The position numbers and the translations under genes are program-made. Below, in pieces: positions 43,379 through 52,702 of a DNA stretch of 64,000 nucleotides. Source of the DNA: Flavobacterium sp. (GTDB lineage: Bacteria; Bacteroidota; Bacteroidia; Flavobacteriales; Flavobacteriaceae); the NCBI GenBank assembly GCA_014377455.1, contig JACMPO010000063.1, positions 1-64,000 on the forward strand, given 5' to 3'. The notes beneath the pieces are model-generated. The model was given only the letters and a program-made list of their open reading frames with translations, was not told the DNA's origin and did no database searches. Numbering within the stretch: position 1 is the stretch's first letter; every line of letters starts with the position of its first letter.

Positions 43379-45199
43379 TTATCTGAATGGTACAACTTGT
43401 GGTCTTCCAAGGTCAAAGTCTTGAAAACCAAAATCTGTTGTTCTAAATGCATTATTTTTGAAAAGATTGTCACCTTGATCTGGAATCTTTGGGTAATATG
43501 CAAAAGAAATTTGGAATGAATTAAAAACTAAGTAATCATTGCTAATTATAACTCCAAAACCTATTTTGGAATAATATTTACTCTGTGTTAAAGGAATTTC
43601 AGAAGTTCCAAGTGATGCTACCGCATAATTAAAAAATGGATTTATTCTAAAACCGATTAAATTCCAAGGGGAATAAGCTTGGGTTTGAAAAGTTAAAACT
43701 ACTTTTTTAGTTCCATTGATGCTACTACTGAATCCTGATAATCCATAATTATCATTTAATATAAGTCGGTCGGCAGGTGTATCAAGCCGATTTTGACCTA
43801 AAATAAGTTGGGATTTTATAAATTGTCTGAGTTTCCATTTTCCTAAGTCAATTAGTTTTGTGAAATAATTTGATTGAAATGAAAATGCACTTTGGTTGGT
43901 TTTGTTAGCTCTAAAAAAAGTTCCATATTGAAAATCGGTACTTAAATATCCCCATTTAAAATATTTTCCAAAACTAGCTCTAGCACCGGCATATAGACGT
44001 TCTCTCTGGTTTTTATATTGATACCCACCTGTTATGCCATAAATTTTCCCAATAGGAACATCTTCAATTACGCCATAATTAAAAATGTAACTATCTTGTT
44101 TAAATTGTCGAGATGCAATACCAATACCCGATAAGAAAAAACGTTCGTTGGTATAAAAACCTATGGTGTCATAAATAGCTTTAGGACTCTCAATGTAATT
44201 GACATTTAAAAAACCTGCTGTCAAAATAAATTTTGTAGTTCGTTCTCTTACAGATGATCCATTAAAAATTCCGTTTGCATGTCCTATCCAAAAATCCTGC
44301 GTATTATTTTTATTATTTTGAAAATCAGATAGATTATTTAAATCTTTAAATTCTTGAATTGAGAATGTTTGATTAAATTTTATGCCACCTGCCCAACGCG
44401 TTAAGGGTGAAAAAAAGGGTCGATCAAAAGCAATACTCTTATCATAAAAATCATTTAAATCTTTATTATAAATTAAAGTTGTTCTGATATAAGTATTTTT
44501 AAAATTAGGAACGGTATATTTAATGTTATACCCATTTTTTTTATCACTAAACCTATTTACGATTCGGTTATCAAACTCATGTCCTAAGCCTAAGAAATTA
44601 CGTTCGTTTAATTCAAAATTTAAACTGGAACCAGAAAGGCTACCTTCTGGAGTCAAGCTCCAGGTATCTAATACTCTGACTGAAACATCAATTGAATCAG
44701 ATTTTTTTGAAATTGCTTCTGTTTTAATTATAACTCGATGCACATAACGTTGGCTTCTTATTAAACGTTCGGACTCAATTAACTTTATGTAATCTAAATG
44801 TTCATTTTTTTTAAATAAAAGTAGATTTCTAATCGTATTTTCTCTAGTTTTAAAATGAATATTGTTACCTGCACGTTCACCCCAGTTGCTTGGAACCTTT
44901 TTGGTATCCGACTCTGAATATCCAAAAGGATCAAGAGTTACAATGTTGATTTTTCTAATAATTTTTCCAACTAGTTTAATAGAGTCCTTGATTTTTGCAA
45001 TTTTTTCAGGAAGTTCGGGTTTTTGATTTGTTGGCTCAAAAATAAGTTTATGCAACCACCTCGTAAACTTCCTTTTCTCTGAATATTTTTCAATATTGAC
45101 ATACATTTTTGCAGTATCTTTCTCAACTTCAACTTGCGCTAAAAGTGGTTGAAAATTATAAAGAATTACAAAAATAAATATGTAAAAATGTTTTTTCAT
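43379..45199 (-). CDS. Omp85/BamA-like outer-membrane protein
   Basis: The 606 residues start with a signal peptide (MKKHFYIFIFVILYNFQPLL then AQ). Residues about 120-185 look like a POTRA-type domain (TRENTIRNLLLFKKNEHLDY, LIESERLIRSQRYVHRVII), and the rest is a 16-strand-like barrel with motifs such as LNFELNERNFLGLGHEFD. The C terminus ends DLGRPQVVPFR rather than Phe. It may be a Tam/Bam-like insertase or exporter, and resembles Bacteroidota barrel proteins of unknown partner. It sits 152 bases upstream of the porin, on the same strand. Confidence 0.78.
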   Translation of the reverse strand: MKKHFYIFIFVILYNFQPLLAQVEVEKDTAKMYVNIEKYSEKRKFTRWLHKLIFEPTNQKPELPEKIAKIKDSIKLVGKIIRKINIVTLDPFGYSESDTKKVPSNWGERAGNNIHFKTRENTIRNLLLFKKNEHLDYIKLIESERLIRSQRYVHRVIIKTEAISKKSDSIDVSVRVLDTWSLTPEGSLSGSSLNFELNERNFLGLGHEFDNRIVNRFSDKKNGYNIKYTVPNFKNTYIRTTLIYNKDLNDFYDKSIAFDRPFFSPLTRWAGGIKFNQTFSIQEFKDLNNLSDFQNNKNNTQDFWIGHANGIFNGSSVRERTTKFILTAGFLNVNYIESPKAIYDTIGFYTNERFFLSGIGIASRQFKQDSYIFNYGVIEDVPIGKIYGITGGYQYKNQRERLYAGARASFGKYFKWGYLSTDFQYGTFFRANKTNQSAFSFQSNYFTKLIDLGKWKLRQFIKSQLILGQNRLDTPADRLILNDNYGLSGFSSSINGTKKVVLTFQTQAYSPWNLIGFRINPFFNYAVASLGTSEIPLTQSKYYSKIGFGVIISNDYLVFNSFQISFAYYPKIPDQGDNLFKNNAFRTTDFGFQDFDLGRPQVVPFR

Positions 45200-45244
45200 A
45201 TATCTTTTTAAAGAAAATAAAATGTGCCTTTAAAGTTTAGTAAT

Positions 45245-46426
45245 TTATTCTGAAACTTCTACATTTTCATCTTCAGTTTTGGGTTTAATAAATATTTCAA
45301 AATTTTGTGAACTTGTAGTATTATCAGATTTAAACATTGGAATTTTTATTCGACGCCACTCAAAAGTTTTGGGTAAATCATCACCAAAAAGATATCCCCA
45401 AGACTCTAAACCTTCAATTCTATCAAATATTACTTTTAATATTGCAATGATTGGAATTGCAAGAAACATTCCAGTAATTCCACCAAAAATGTTTCCAATA
45501 ATAATACCAATGATAGATACAAATGCATTTATTGAAACCTTTGAATTTACAAATAAGGGTACAAATATGTTATTATCTATGAGTTGAACTACAAAATTCA
45601 CTCCTATAATATATAAAACTATTGCAAAATCTGTAGTTCCTGAAAGTGACACAACAATAGTTAAAATTCCAGCGAATAAAATCCCTACATAAGGTATTAA
45701 GTTTAAAACACCAGTTATGATTCCTAATAAAATAAAATATTCAATACCAATAAAATAAAGTCCAATAGTTGTTAAAATAGAAACGCCAATCATTTCAATT
45801 ATTAAACCTACAACATAACTTTGAATAACTACTTTAATTTCAAATAAAATTTCTTGTAATTTTGTGTGATGCTTTGAATTAAATAGTTTGCAGAAAAATT
45901 TTATAAAATGAATTCGATAAAGTAATATTAAAAAAGTGTATATCGGAATTAAAGTAGCGGTCAAAATAAAATCTGAAAAAGACAATAGTGTGCTTCCAAC
46001 TATTTCACTACTTTGTTTCATTCCATCTTTTTTTGCCCCATCTAAAATTTGTTTTTGATCTCTTTTGGATAAATTAAAATTATCTTTTATCAAATGCTGA
46101 ATATACTCTAAATGAACATAAAAATTTGTTTTAATTTTAGTCCAATCATTTATAATATCGCTTACCTGAATGGAAACAAAATAAAATAAACTAGACAATA
46201 TGGCGACAAAAAGTGTAAGTGTAAAAATTATAGCTAATATGTGAGGAAATCTTAACTTTTTATTAAAAAAAACAACAATAGGTTGCAACATAATTGCAAA
46301 CAAGAAGGATAAAAATATCGGCATTAAAATTTCTTTTCCACAATATAAGATGGTGCCAATGGACAAAATGATAATAAGTGAAAAGGCAATTTTTATGTAT
46401 AAAGGATTCTCTTCTGAATTAATCAT
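45245..46426 (-). CDS. AI-2E family transporter
   Basis: The 393-residue protein has about eight helices. The conserved blocks include MPIFLSFLFAIMLQPIVVFF (first helices), the long soluble loop after helix 3, the GVLNLIPYVGILFAGILTIV segment that is diagnostic of the family, and QLIDNNIFVPLFVNSKVSIN. The family was named from E. coli TqsA, an AI-2 exporter, but most members have unproved cargo, so autoinducer export here is only a family label. The C-terminal tail is acidic (KPKTEDENVEVSE). Confidence 0.88.
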   Translation of the reverse strand: MINSEENPLYIKIAFSLIIILSIGTILYCGKEILMPIFLSFLFAIMLQPIVVFFNKKLRFPHILAIIFTLTLFVAILSSLFYFVSIQVSDIINDWTKIKTNFYVHLEYIQHLIKDNFNLSKRDQKQILDGAKKDGMKQSSEIVGSTLLSFSDFILTATLIPIYTFLILLYRIHFIKFFCKLFNSKHHTKLQEILFEIKVVIQSYVVGLIIEMIGVSILTTIGLYFIGIEYFILLGIITGVLNLIPYVGILFAGILTIVVSLSGTTDFAIVLYIIGVNFVVQLIDNNIFVPLFVNSKVSINAFVSIIGIIIGNIFGGITGMFLAIPIIAILKVIFDRIEGLESWGYLFGDDLPKTFEWRRIKIPMFKSDNTTSSQNFEIFIKPKTEDENVEVSE

Positions 46427-46529
46427 TATTATTTAAATTAAATTTTCATTTTTTTAAGTTATGATAAACAAAAATGCTTTAAAATTAATTAAAATCGTTA
46501 TATAATTGTTTTGTAAAGTTGTAAAATTC

Positions 46530-47123
46530 TCACTCCTTTATATTATAATTTATGAGATAATTATATACTTTTTCGGTAGGTAATCCTACAACATTTGTGT
46601 ACGATCCCTCTATTTTTGAAATGCCAATAAGTCCAATCCATTCTTGTATTCCATAAGCACCAGCTTTGTCAAACGGTTTGTAATTATCTATATAATATAT
46701 AATTTGTTCGTCTGAAAGTTCCTTAAAAGTTACTTTAGTAACATCATACAGAACTTCTATTTTATTAACACTTTTAAAACAAACCGATGTTATTACTTCA
46801 TGAGTTTGATTTGATATTGATTTTAAAATTTCAAAGGCATCTTTATAATTCTTAGGTTTTCCGAGAGCTTTATCATTTAACCAAACCAGAGTATCACTAG
46901 TAATAAGTAACTCATCATGATTTAATTCGCCTTCAAATACTTTGGCTTTTAGCGCTGCAAGATAATTGGTAATTAATTCTCGTTTTAAATGCTCAGGATA
47001 AATTTCTTCAATTTCTTTTAATCTGATTTCAAATTTTAAATCTAAATCTTTAAAAAATTGATGCCGTCTTGGAGAACCAGATGCTAAAATTATTTTAATA
47101 TTTTTTAGTTTCTCGTTATCCAT
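46530..47123 (-). CDS. maf: Maf-family nucleotide pyrophosphatase
   Basis: Maf proteins hydrolyse dTTP/UTP or m7GTP-type nucleotides to remove non-canonical forms. The 197 residues have IILASGSPRRHQFFKDLDL, the S-x-S-P-R-R substrate loop, then LLITSDTLVWLNDKALGKPK with the catalytic aspartate and KPxN-like motif, and FDKAGAYGIQEWIGLIGISK plus SYTNVVGLPTEKVYNYL. The subtype (dTTPase or other) cannot be set here. The start overlaps the UbiA gene by 8 bases. Confidence 0.93.
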   Translation of the reverse strand: MDNEKLKNIKIILASGSPRRHQFFKDLDLKFEIRLKEIEEIYPEHLKRELITNYLAALKAKVFEGELNHDELLITSDTLVWLNDKALGKPKNYKDAFEILKSISNQTHEVITSVCFKSVNKIEVLYDVTKVTFKELSDEQIIYYIDNYKPFDKAGAYGIQEWIGLIGISKIEGSYTNVVGLPTEKVYNYLINYNIKE

Positions 47124-48042
47124 TATATTTAATATTAAATGTTAGTACAGTAATAGAAATAATTCCAAAAAACAAAATCCATTTTAAAATAGTACTAATG
47201 TGTTGAAAATCTTTCTTTTCAGTGGCATTCCAAATTTTGATTGCGCAATACTGTAATGGCGCAACAACTAAAAATAAAATATATAATGTTGTGTAAATCA
47301 ATTTGCTGGACATTAAATAAATATCACAATAATACAATAAAAATAGTATTGGAATTAAAATTAATACACTAACAATTTTGGTTGTATTTTTAGTTCCAAT
47401 AACAATAGGTAAAGTGCTTAATTTATCTAATTTATCTCCTTTTATATCTTCAATATCTTTGACTATTTCACGAATAAAATTTATAATAAAAGCAAACTTA
47501 GCATATCCAAATAATATCGAAAAATGAAGCGACATTAACTGTTGATTTATTGGAAATGTATTTGGATAAATATCAAATATTCCAATTATTATGACACTGA
47601 ATCCTAGTACTAACGCTACAACAATATTCCCAAAAACTGCAATTTTTTTTAAAGTACTAGAATATAGATATAATAAAATGGCGATTAATACATAAAGTCC
47701 TGCAAAGTTTGGGTGTTGAATGGAGTTTGAAAGAATAAAACCAATGCCAACTCCAGCAATTGTTAAACCAGCGTAAATTTTATAAGCTAATTCCTCGGAA
47801 ATTTTTGTTCCAATACATACTTTTTCTGGTTTATTTATGGAATCTGTTTCTTGATCAAAAATATCGTTGATGACATAGCCACCTGCAGCAATTAATGTGG
47901 TACAAAGTATTAACAAAAAATATTGCCAATGCCACATTGACAGTGGAATTTTCACAATTTCTAAATATCCAAATCTAAAAATTAGTTGCATAAAAGCTAG
48001 TAGCAAAAGGTTTCTGTATCGAATTAAATTTAAAAACGTCAT
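47116..48042 (-). CDS. UbiA-type prenyltransferase, GGGP-like
   Basis: An integral-membrane prenyltransferase of about nine helices and 308 residues. The two Mg-diphosphate motifs are NDIFDQETDSINKPEK (N-D-x-x-D-x-x-x-D) and DIEDIKGDKLDKLSTLPI (D-x-x-x-D). By pattern it falls with the proteins annotated as geranylgeranylglycerol-phosphate geranylgeranyltransferase, the archaeal lipid enzyme, in Bacteroidota; the real acceptor may be a quinone precursor or another lipid. It overlaps maf by 8 bases, suggesting coupling. Confidence 0.85.
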   Translation of the reverse strand: MTFLNLIRYRNLLLLAFMQLIFRFGYLEIVKIPLSMWHWQYFLLILCTTLIAAGGYVINDIFDQETDSINKPEKVCIGTKISEELAYKIYAGLTIAGVGIGFILSNSIQHPNFAGLYVLIAILLYLYSSTLKKIAVFGNIVVALVLGFSVIIIGIFDIYPNTFPINQQLMSLHFSILFGYAKFAFIINFIREIVKDIEDIKGDKLDKLSTLPIVIGTKNTTKIVSVLILIPILFLLYYCDIYLMSSKLIYTTLYILFLVVAPLQYCAIKIWNATEKKDFQHISTILKWILFFGIISITVLTFNIKYNG

Positions 48043-48119
48043 TATGATTATAATAAATTAGGAAATTTTCGTATGACAAACTGGTATAAATTCTAAAGCA
48101 TTATTCAAATTTAATAGGT

Positions 48120-48647
48120 TTAGTCATGTTTTCCGTCATAGTATAAATGCCATTTTCCATGTACTTTCATCACTTGTTCTATAACATCTCTTACAGCGCC
48201 TTTGCCACCATTTTTGTGGGAAATATAAGTAGAAATTGCTTTAATTTCTGGCACAGCATCTTGTGGACAAGTTGGTAAACCTACTAATTTCATAACGTGA
48301 TAATCAGGAATATCATCACCCATATATAAAATGTGACTTGGATTTATTTCATATAATTCGATATATTCTTTAAAGGTTTCCACTTTGTTAGGACTTGCTA
48401 AATGGATATCAAAAACACCTAAATTCCGCAATCGAGTACGAACGCCTTCATTATTTCCTCCTGAAATTATGCACACTTTGTAACCACTTTCTAGTGCGGC
48501 TTTCATAGCAAATCCATCTCGAATATTCATAATTCGAAGCATTTCTCCAGTTTCAGTAACATGAACCGAACTATCAGTTAAAACTCCATCTACATCAAAA
48601 ATAAAAGTATTGATGTCGTTCATAATTTCTTTATAACTTTTTGCCAT
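48120..48647 (-). CDS. KdsC-like HAD phosphatase
   Basis: KdsC removes phosphate from KDO-8-phosphate in lipopolysaccharide synthesis. The 175 residues show the cap-less HAD form: FDVDGVLTDSSVHV (Asp nucleophile), ISGGNNEGVRTRLRN and YMGDDIPDYHVMKLVGL, then GGKGAVRDVIEQVM, the KdsC subfamily hallmark. The C terminus of 10-20 more residues is typical of Bacteroidota forms. I chose ATG 48647; a TTG at 48653 is in frame but less likely. It overlaps the DUF2520 gene end by 17 bases. A role in KDO or in a related nonulosonate is inferred from the family. Confidence 0.88.
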   Translation of the reverse strand: MAKSYKEIMNDINTFIFDVDGVLTDSSVHVTETGEMLRIMNIRDGFAMKAALESGYKVCIISGGNNEGVRTRLRNLGVFDIHLASPNKVETFKEYIELYEINPSHILYMGDDIPDYHVMKLVGLPTCPQDAVPEIKAISTYISHKNGGKGAVRDVIEQVMKVHGKWHLYYDGKHD

Positions 48648-49392
48648 GATCAATTATCGATTTTGTGAGCAATTTATATATTTCAATTTGATTTTTATTA
48701 GTTAAAAAATCAATATGCGAATTTAGTGTTTCAGTATCACCTCTTTTGGCTGGACCAGTTTGAGCCTCGATGGGTGAAAGTTTCAAAATTTTATTTGAGG
48801 TTTCCAGAATTAACGGTTTTAAAATATTGAAATTAATATCATGTTCTTTACAAACCTCATTTCCTATTAGATATAAATGATTCACAAAATTATTTGCAAA
48901 TACCGCTGCAACATGAAGTGCTTTTCTTTGATTGCTATCTATTTTATAAACTTCTTTTGATAAAAAATGAGCAATTTTATTTATAATCTCGTAATCACTT
49001 TCAGTCTTTGCTTCAATACAAACAGGTACTGTTTTAAAATTTATTTCTTTATTCTTTGTAAATGTTTGTAACGGATAAAAAACTGCTTTCTTATTTTTTG
49101 AATTCAAATCATCAATAGAAATACTTCCTGATGTATGCGCTACCAGACGATTTTCAAAAGGAAGCTGATTTGATAGTGAAGCAATAGCATTATCTGAAAC
49201 GGCGATTATATATAAGTCAGCTGGTATTAAATCAGATAAATTAGCAACAATTTTTGACGGTAGAATATCTTTTAAATCATCACTTTTTTGTCTAGCATAA
49301 ACTTGAACTAATTCTAAATCAGTTGAGTTAGAAATAGCGGTTATTAAATGCAAAGCTACATTTCCAGAACCAATTATCGAGACAGATATCAT
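48631..49392 (-). CDS. Rossmann-fold/DUF2520 oxidoreductase-like protein
   Basis: The 253 residues have an NADP-binding start SVSIIGSGNVALHLITAIS (G-x-G-x-V/A motif), DLYIIAVSDNAIASL and a C-terminal DUF2520 domain with the HVAAVFANNFVNHLY stretch and ILKLSPIEAQTGPAKRGD (T-G-P-x-x-R-G-D motif). It is related to F420/NADP-dependent reductases and to pyrroline-5-carboxylate-reductase-like proteins; substrate unknown. The gene order DUF2520, KdsC-like, UbiA, Maf is one I recall as common in flavobacteria. A -7 box at 49416 precedes it. Confidence 0.88.
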   Translation of the reverse strand: MISVSIIGSGNVALHLITAISNSTDLELVQVYARQKSDDLKDILPSKIVANLSDLIPADLYIIAVSDNAIASLSNQLPFENRLVAHTSGSISIDDLNSKNKKAVFYPLQTFTKNKEINFKTVPVCIEAKTESDYEIINKIAHFLSKEVYKIDSNQRKALHVAAVFANNFVNHLYLIGNEVCKEHDINFNILKPLILETSNKILKLSPIEAQTGPAKRGDTETLNSHIDFLTNKNQIEIYKLLTKSIIDHGKKL

Positions 49393-49415
49393 TTGGCTAA
49401 AGTATTATTTTTTTT

Positions 49416-49423
49416 CAAATTTA
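49416..49423 (-). promoter_or_regulatory. -7 promoter box for the DUF2520 operon
   Basis: The minus strand reads TAAATTTG, matching TAnnTTTG, 23 bases before ATG 49392. It would drive the DUF2520, KdsC-like, UbiA and Maf genes. Confidence 0.45.
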
Positions 49424-49507
49424 ATATTAAAAATAAATCGTTGTAAACGTGTCTTAAAAAACACTTAAAAGCGACTTTAGTTAGCACATAATGTGAGTAT
49501 TTTGCTT

Positions 49508-49515
49508 TACTTTTG
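49508..49515 (+). promoter_or_regulatory. -7 promoter box for the cytochrome c biogenesis gene
   Basis: TACTTTTG fits TAnnTTTG, 28 bases before ATG 49544. It excludes the in-frame ATG at 49493 as the start, since that would precede the likely transcription start. An AGGAG at 49531-49535 then acts as a ribosome-binding site, unusual for this phylum. Confidence 0.5.
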
Positions 49516-49543
49516 CAACATAAAAAATATAGGAGTTCGCGAC

Positions 49544-52500
49544 ATGCAAAAAAAAATACTTTCCCTTTTATTTTCCACTCGTTTAATGGCTATTTTGTTT
49601 CTTGGATATGCAATTTCAATGGCTATAGGAACTTTTATTGAAAGCGAATATAACACTGACACTGCTAAAATTTTAATTTACAATGCGTTGTGGTTTGAAC
49701 TTATTTTGCTTTTCTTTTTAATCAATTTTTTTGGAAATATAAAACGATATCAGCTGCAAAAAAAAGAAAAATGGGCAACACTTTTACTGCATTTATCTTT
49801 CATTTTTATTATAATTGGTGCTGGTGTAACGCGTTACATTAGTTTTGAAGGAATGATGCCCATAAGAGAAGGCGCAACGTCAAATCAGTTTTTTTCAGAT
49901 AAAAATTATCTCACAGTTTTTATAGACGGACAATATGAAGGTCAGATGAAAAGAAAAACTATTGAAAAACCACTCTTATTGTCTCAGAAAGTTGATTGCG
50001 ATTTTACAATATCAGAACGATTTGATAAAACTCCATTTAAAATAGTATATCAAAATTTTATTATGGATGCTAAAGAAACTATTTCAGCATCAAAAAATGG
50101 AACTTATTTTTTAAAATTAGTAGAATCCAGCGAAGGTAAACGTCATGAGCATTTTTTGAAAGAAGGTGAGGTTCAAAATATTCATAATTTGTTATTTGCG
50201 TTAAATAAAACCACAAAAGGGGCAATAAATATAACTGTAAATGCTACTGAAACAACAATATCTTCTCCTTTTAATGGACAGTTTATGCGAATGATTGACA
50301 AATTTCAAGGGAAGATTGCTAAAAATTCTACTGAAAAATTAATGTTTAGATCGCTTTATAATTTAGGCGGTGCACAATTTGTATTTCCAGATCAACCAAA
50401 AAAAGGAGTTATAACATACAAATCATCAGGTGATTATAAAAACAAAAAAGGTGATGATGCCTTGATAGTTTCTGTTTCAAATGAAGGCAAAACCGAAAAT
50501 GTAACACTTGTTGGTTCAAAAGGGAAGCAAGGTGAACCCAAAATTGTGAAAATTGGCAATTTAGAATACACATTATTTTTTGGAAGTAAAGTGTATACAC
50601 TTCCATTTTCAATAAAATTGAATGATTTCGTTGCCAAAAAATATCCAGGAACCGATAAAAGTTACGCTTCTTATGAAAGTAAAGTTACTGTAGTGGATGA
50701 AAATGGTAAGAAATCAGATGCTGATATTTACATGAATCATATTTTAGATAATAAAGGATATCGATTTTTTCAATCCTCTTTTGATCCAGATGAAAAGGGA
50801 ACTGTTTTATCGGTAAATCATGATTTTTATGGAACTTTGCTGACTTACATTGGCTATTTTATGCTGTTTTTTGCTATGATGGCAATACTTTTTACAAAAA
50901 ACACACGATTTGATGACATTAAACGAAAGTTAGAAGTTGTAAAAGCTAAAAAAGAGAAATTGCTAACAGTTTTAATTTTTCTAGTATCGTTTGCTTGTTT
51001 TTCTCAAAATCATGCAACGCCAACAGAACCATCTTTAAAACAAGTAGATTCGATTATTCAAAAATATAAAGTGCCAGAAGTTCAAGCCTTAAAATTTGGT
51101 CGATTGGTAATTCAAGATGCTGGTGGTAGAATGAAACCTATTAATACTTTTTCGTCAGAATTATTGCGAAAAGTTAGTAAAAGTGACACTTACAAAGGGA
51201 TGAATTCTGATCAAGTATTTATGTCAATGACTCAATTTCCAACCGTTTGGTTTGAAGTTCCTTTAATTTATTTGAAAAAAGAAAACGATAGTATTCATAA
51301 GATTTTAGGAATAAAATCGGATGTAAAATATGCCAGATTCAAAGATTTTTTTGATGCAAAGGGAAATTACAAATTAGCTCCATTTCTTGACGAGGCGTAT
51401 CGGACTACAACACCAAATAATTTCCAAAAAGATTTTAAAGAAGCCGACGGTAAAATAAATCTTTTGAACTCGGCACTAAGCGGTAATATTTTAAAAATAT
51501 TTCCTATTCCTGGGGATAAAAATAATAAATGGGTTTCATTTTTAGAGCTAAACCAGACAACAAAAACTTCATTAGATACTATTAAAACTGCTTTGCCATT
51601 ATACTTCAACGGATTGACAAAAGCATCTGATAGTAAAAATTATACCATGGCAAATACTATGGTTTTGGGAATTGAAAACTATCAAAAAAAGTTTGGGAAA
51701 TCAGTGCGCCCTACCGATGAAAAAATTGATGCTGAAATAACATATAACAAATATGATATTTTTAAAAACTTGTATGTTTTATATATGCTTGCAGGATGTT
51801 TAATGCTTTTGATTACTATAATCAACATATTTTTTGAAAAAAAAACAATCCGATTTGTCATTAATGGAATTCATATTTTAATAGGATTTTTATTTCTCTT
51901 GCATACCGCAGGACTCGTAGTTCGTTGGTATATTTCAGGTCATGCGCCTTGGAGTAACGCCTACGAGAGTATGATTTATATTGCCTGGGCAACGATGTTT
52001 TTTACCTTAGCGTTTGACAGAAAATCAAAATTAACGGTTGCATCGGGAACTTTTGTAGCGTCTATGATTTTGATGATTGCACACTGGAGTTGGATGGATC
52101 CAGCAATTGGAAATTTAGAACCTGTTTTAAATTCCTATTGGTTAATGATTCACGTTGCGGTAATTGTAGCAAGTTATGGTCCATTTACTTTAGGGATGGT
52201 TTTAGGAGCAGTGGCTTTAATTTTGATTTTGTGTTCGAATAAGAAAAACAAAATCAAGATGGATTTGCACATCAAAGAAATCACCTATATCAATGAAATG
52301 GCGCTCACAATTGGTTTAGTAATGCTTACAATTGGAACTTTTTTAGGTGGGCAATGGGCAAACGAAAGTTGGGGAAGATATTGGGGTTATGATGCTAAAG
52401 AAACTTGGGCATTAATAAGTATAATGATTTATGCTTTTGTTATTCATGCCCGATTTGTTCCTGCTTTACGAGGGAAATGGGTCTTTAACCTCATGAGTAT

Positions 52501-52681
52501 CATTGCTTTTTATTCGATAATGATGACTTATTTTGGTGTAAATTTCTATTTAACGGGATTGCATTCGTACGCAAGTGGAGATAAAGTTGTTACACCAAGT
52601 TTTGTATATTACTCTTTGGGATTTGTAGCACTTTTAGGAGCAATTTCTTATTATAAAGATAAAAAGGTTTTCGGAAAATAA
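49544..52681 (+). CDS. ccsA: Fused ResB/CcsA cytochrome c biogenesis protein
   Basis: This System II cytochrome c synthase carries heme across the membrane and attaches it to apocytochromes. The 1045 residues fuse a ResB/CcsB-like N-terminal half (helices after LLFSTRLMAILFLGYAISMA) and a CcsA half. The tryptophan-rich heme motif is NESWGRYWGYDAKETWALIS (about residues 940-960), with His-containing helices such as IMIYAFVIHARFVP and MIHVAVIVASYGPFTLGM. The single-chain fusion is typical of Bacteroidota and epsilon-proteobacteria. ATG 49544 is supported by the -7 box and by the AGGAG 8 bases upstream. It faces recG convergently. Confidence 0.93.
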   Translation: MQKKILSLLFSTRLMAILFLGYAISMAIGTFIESEYNTDTAKILIYNALWFELILLFFLINFFGNIKRYQLQKKEKWATLLLHLSFIFIIIGAGVTRYISFEGMMPIREGATSNQFFSDKNYLTVFIDGQYEGQMKRKTIEKPLLLSQKVDCDFTISERFDKTPFKIVYQNFIMDAKETISASKNGTYFLKLVESSEGKRHEHFLKEGEVQNIHNLLFALNKTTKGAINITVNATETTISSPFNGQFMRMIDKFQGKIAKNSTEKLMFRSLYNLGGAQFVFPDQPKKGVITYKSSGDYKNKKGDDALIVSVSNEGKTENVTLVGSKGKQGEPKIVKIGNLEYTLFFGSKVYTLPFSIKLNDFVAKKYPGTDKSYASYESKVTVVDENGKKSDADIYMNHILDNKGYRFFQSSFDPDEKGTVLSVNHDFYGTLLTYIGYFMLFFAMMAILFTKNTRFDDIKRKLEVVKAKKEKLLTVLIFLVSFACFSQNHATPTEPSLKQVDSIIQKYKVPEVQALKFGRLVIQDAGGRMKPINTFSSELLRKVSKSDTYKGMNSDQVFMSMTQFPTVWFEVPLIYLKKENDSIHKILGIKSDVKYARFKDFFDAKGNYKLAPFLDEAYRTTTPNNFQKDFKEADGKINLLNSALSGNILKIFPIPGDKNNKWVSFLELNQTTKTSLDTIKTALPLYFNGLTKASDSKNYTMANTMVLGIENYQKKFGKSVRPTDEKIDAEITYNKYDIFKNLYVLYMLAGCLMLLITIINIFFEKKTIRFVINGIHILIGFLFLLHTAGLVVRWYISGHAPWSNAYESMIYIAWATMFFTLAFDRKSKLTVASGTFVASMILMIAHWSWMDPAIGNLEPVLNSYWLMIHVAVIVASYGPFTLGMVLGAVALILILCSNKKNKIKMDLHIKEITYINEMALTIGLVMLTIGTFLGGQWANESWGRYWGYDAKETWALISIMIYAFVIHARFVPALRGKWVFNLMSIIAFYSIMMTYFGVNFYLTGLHSYASGDKVVTPSFVYYSLGFVALLGAISYYKDKKVFGK

Positions 52682-52702
52682 AATAGTTGCTTTTTTAGTG
52701 AA

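Noticed and set aside
45279-45587. Plus-strand 102-codon ORF
   Set aside because: Antisense to the AI-2E transporter, with no recognisable motif; a mirror of a real gene.
49493-49543. Upstream ATG of the ccsA fusion gene
   Set aside because: It precedes a consensus -7 box and lacks a ribosome-binding site, while ATG 49544 has both.
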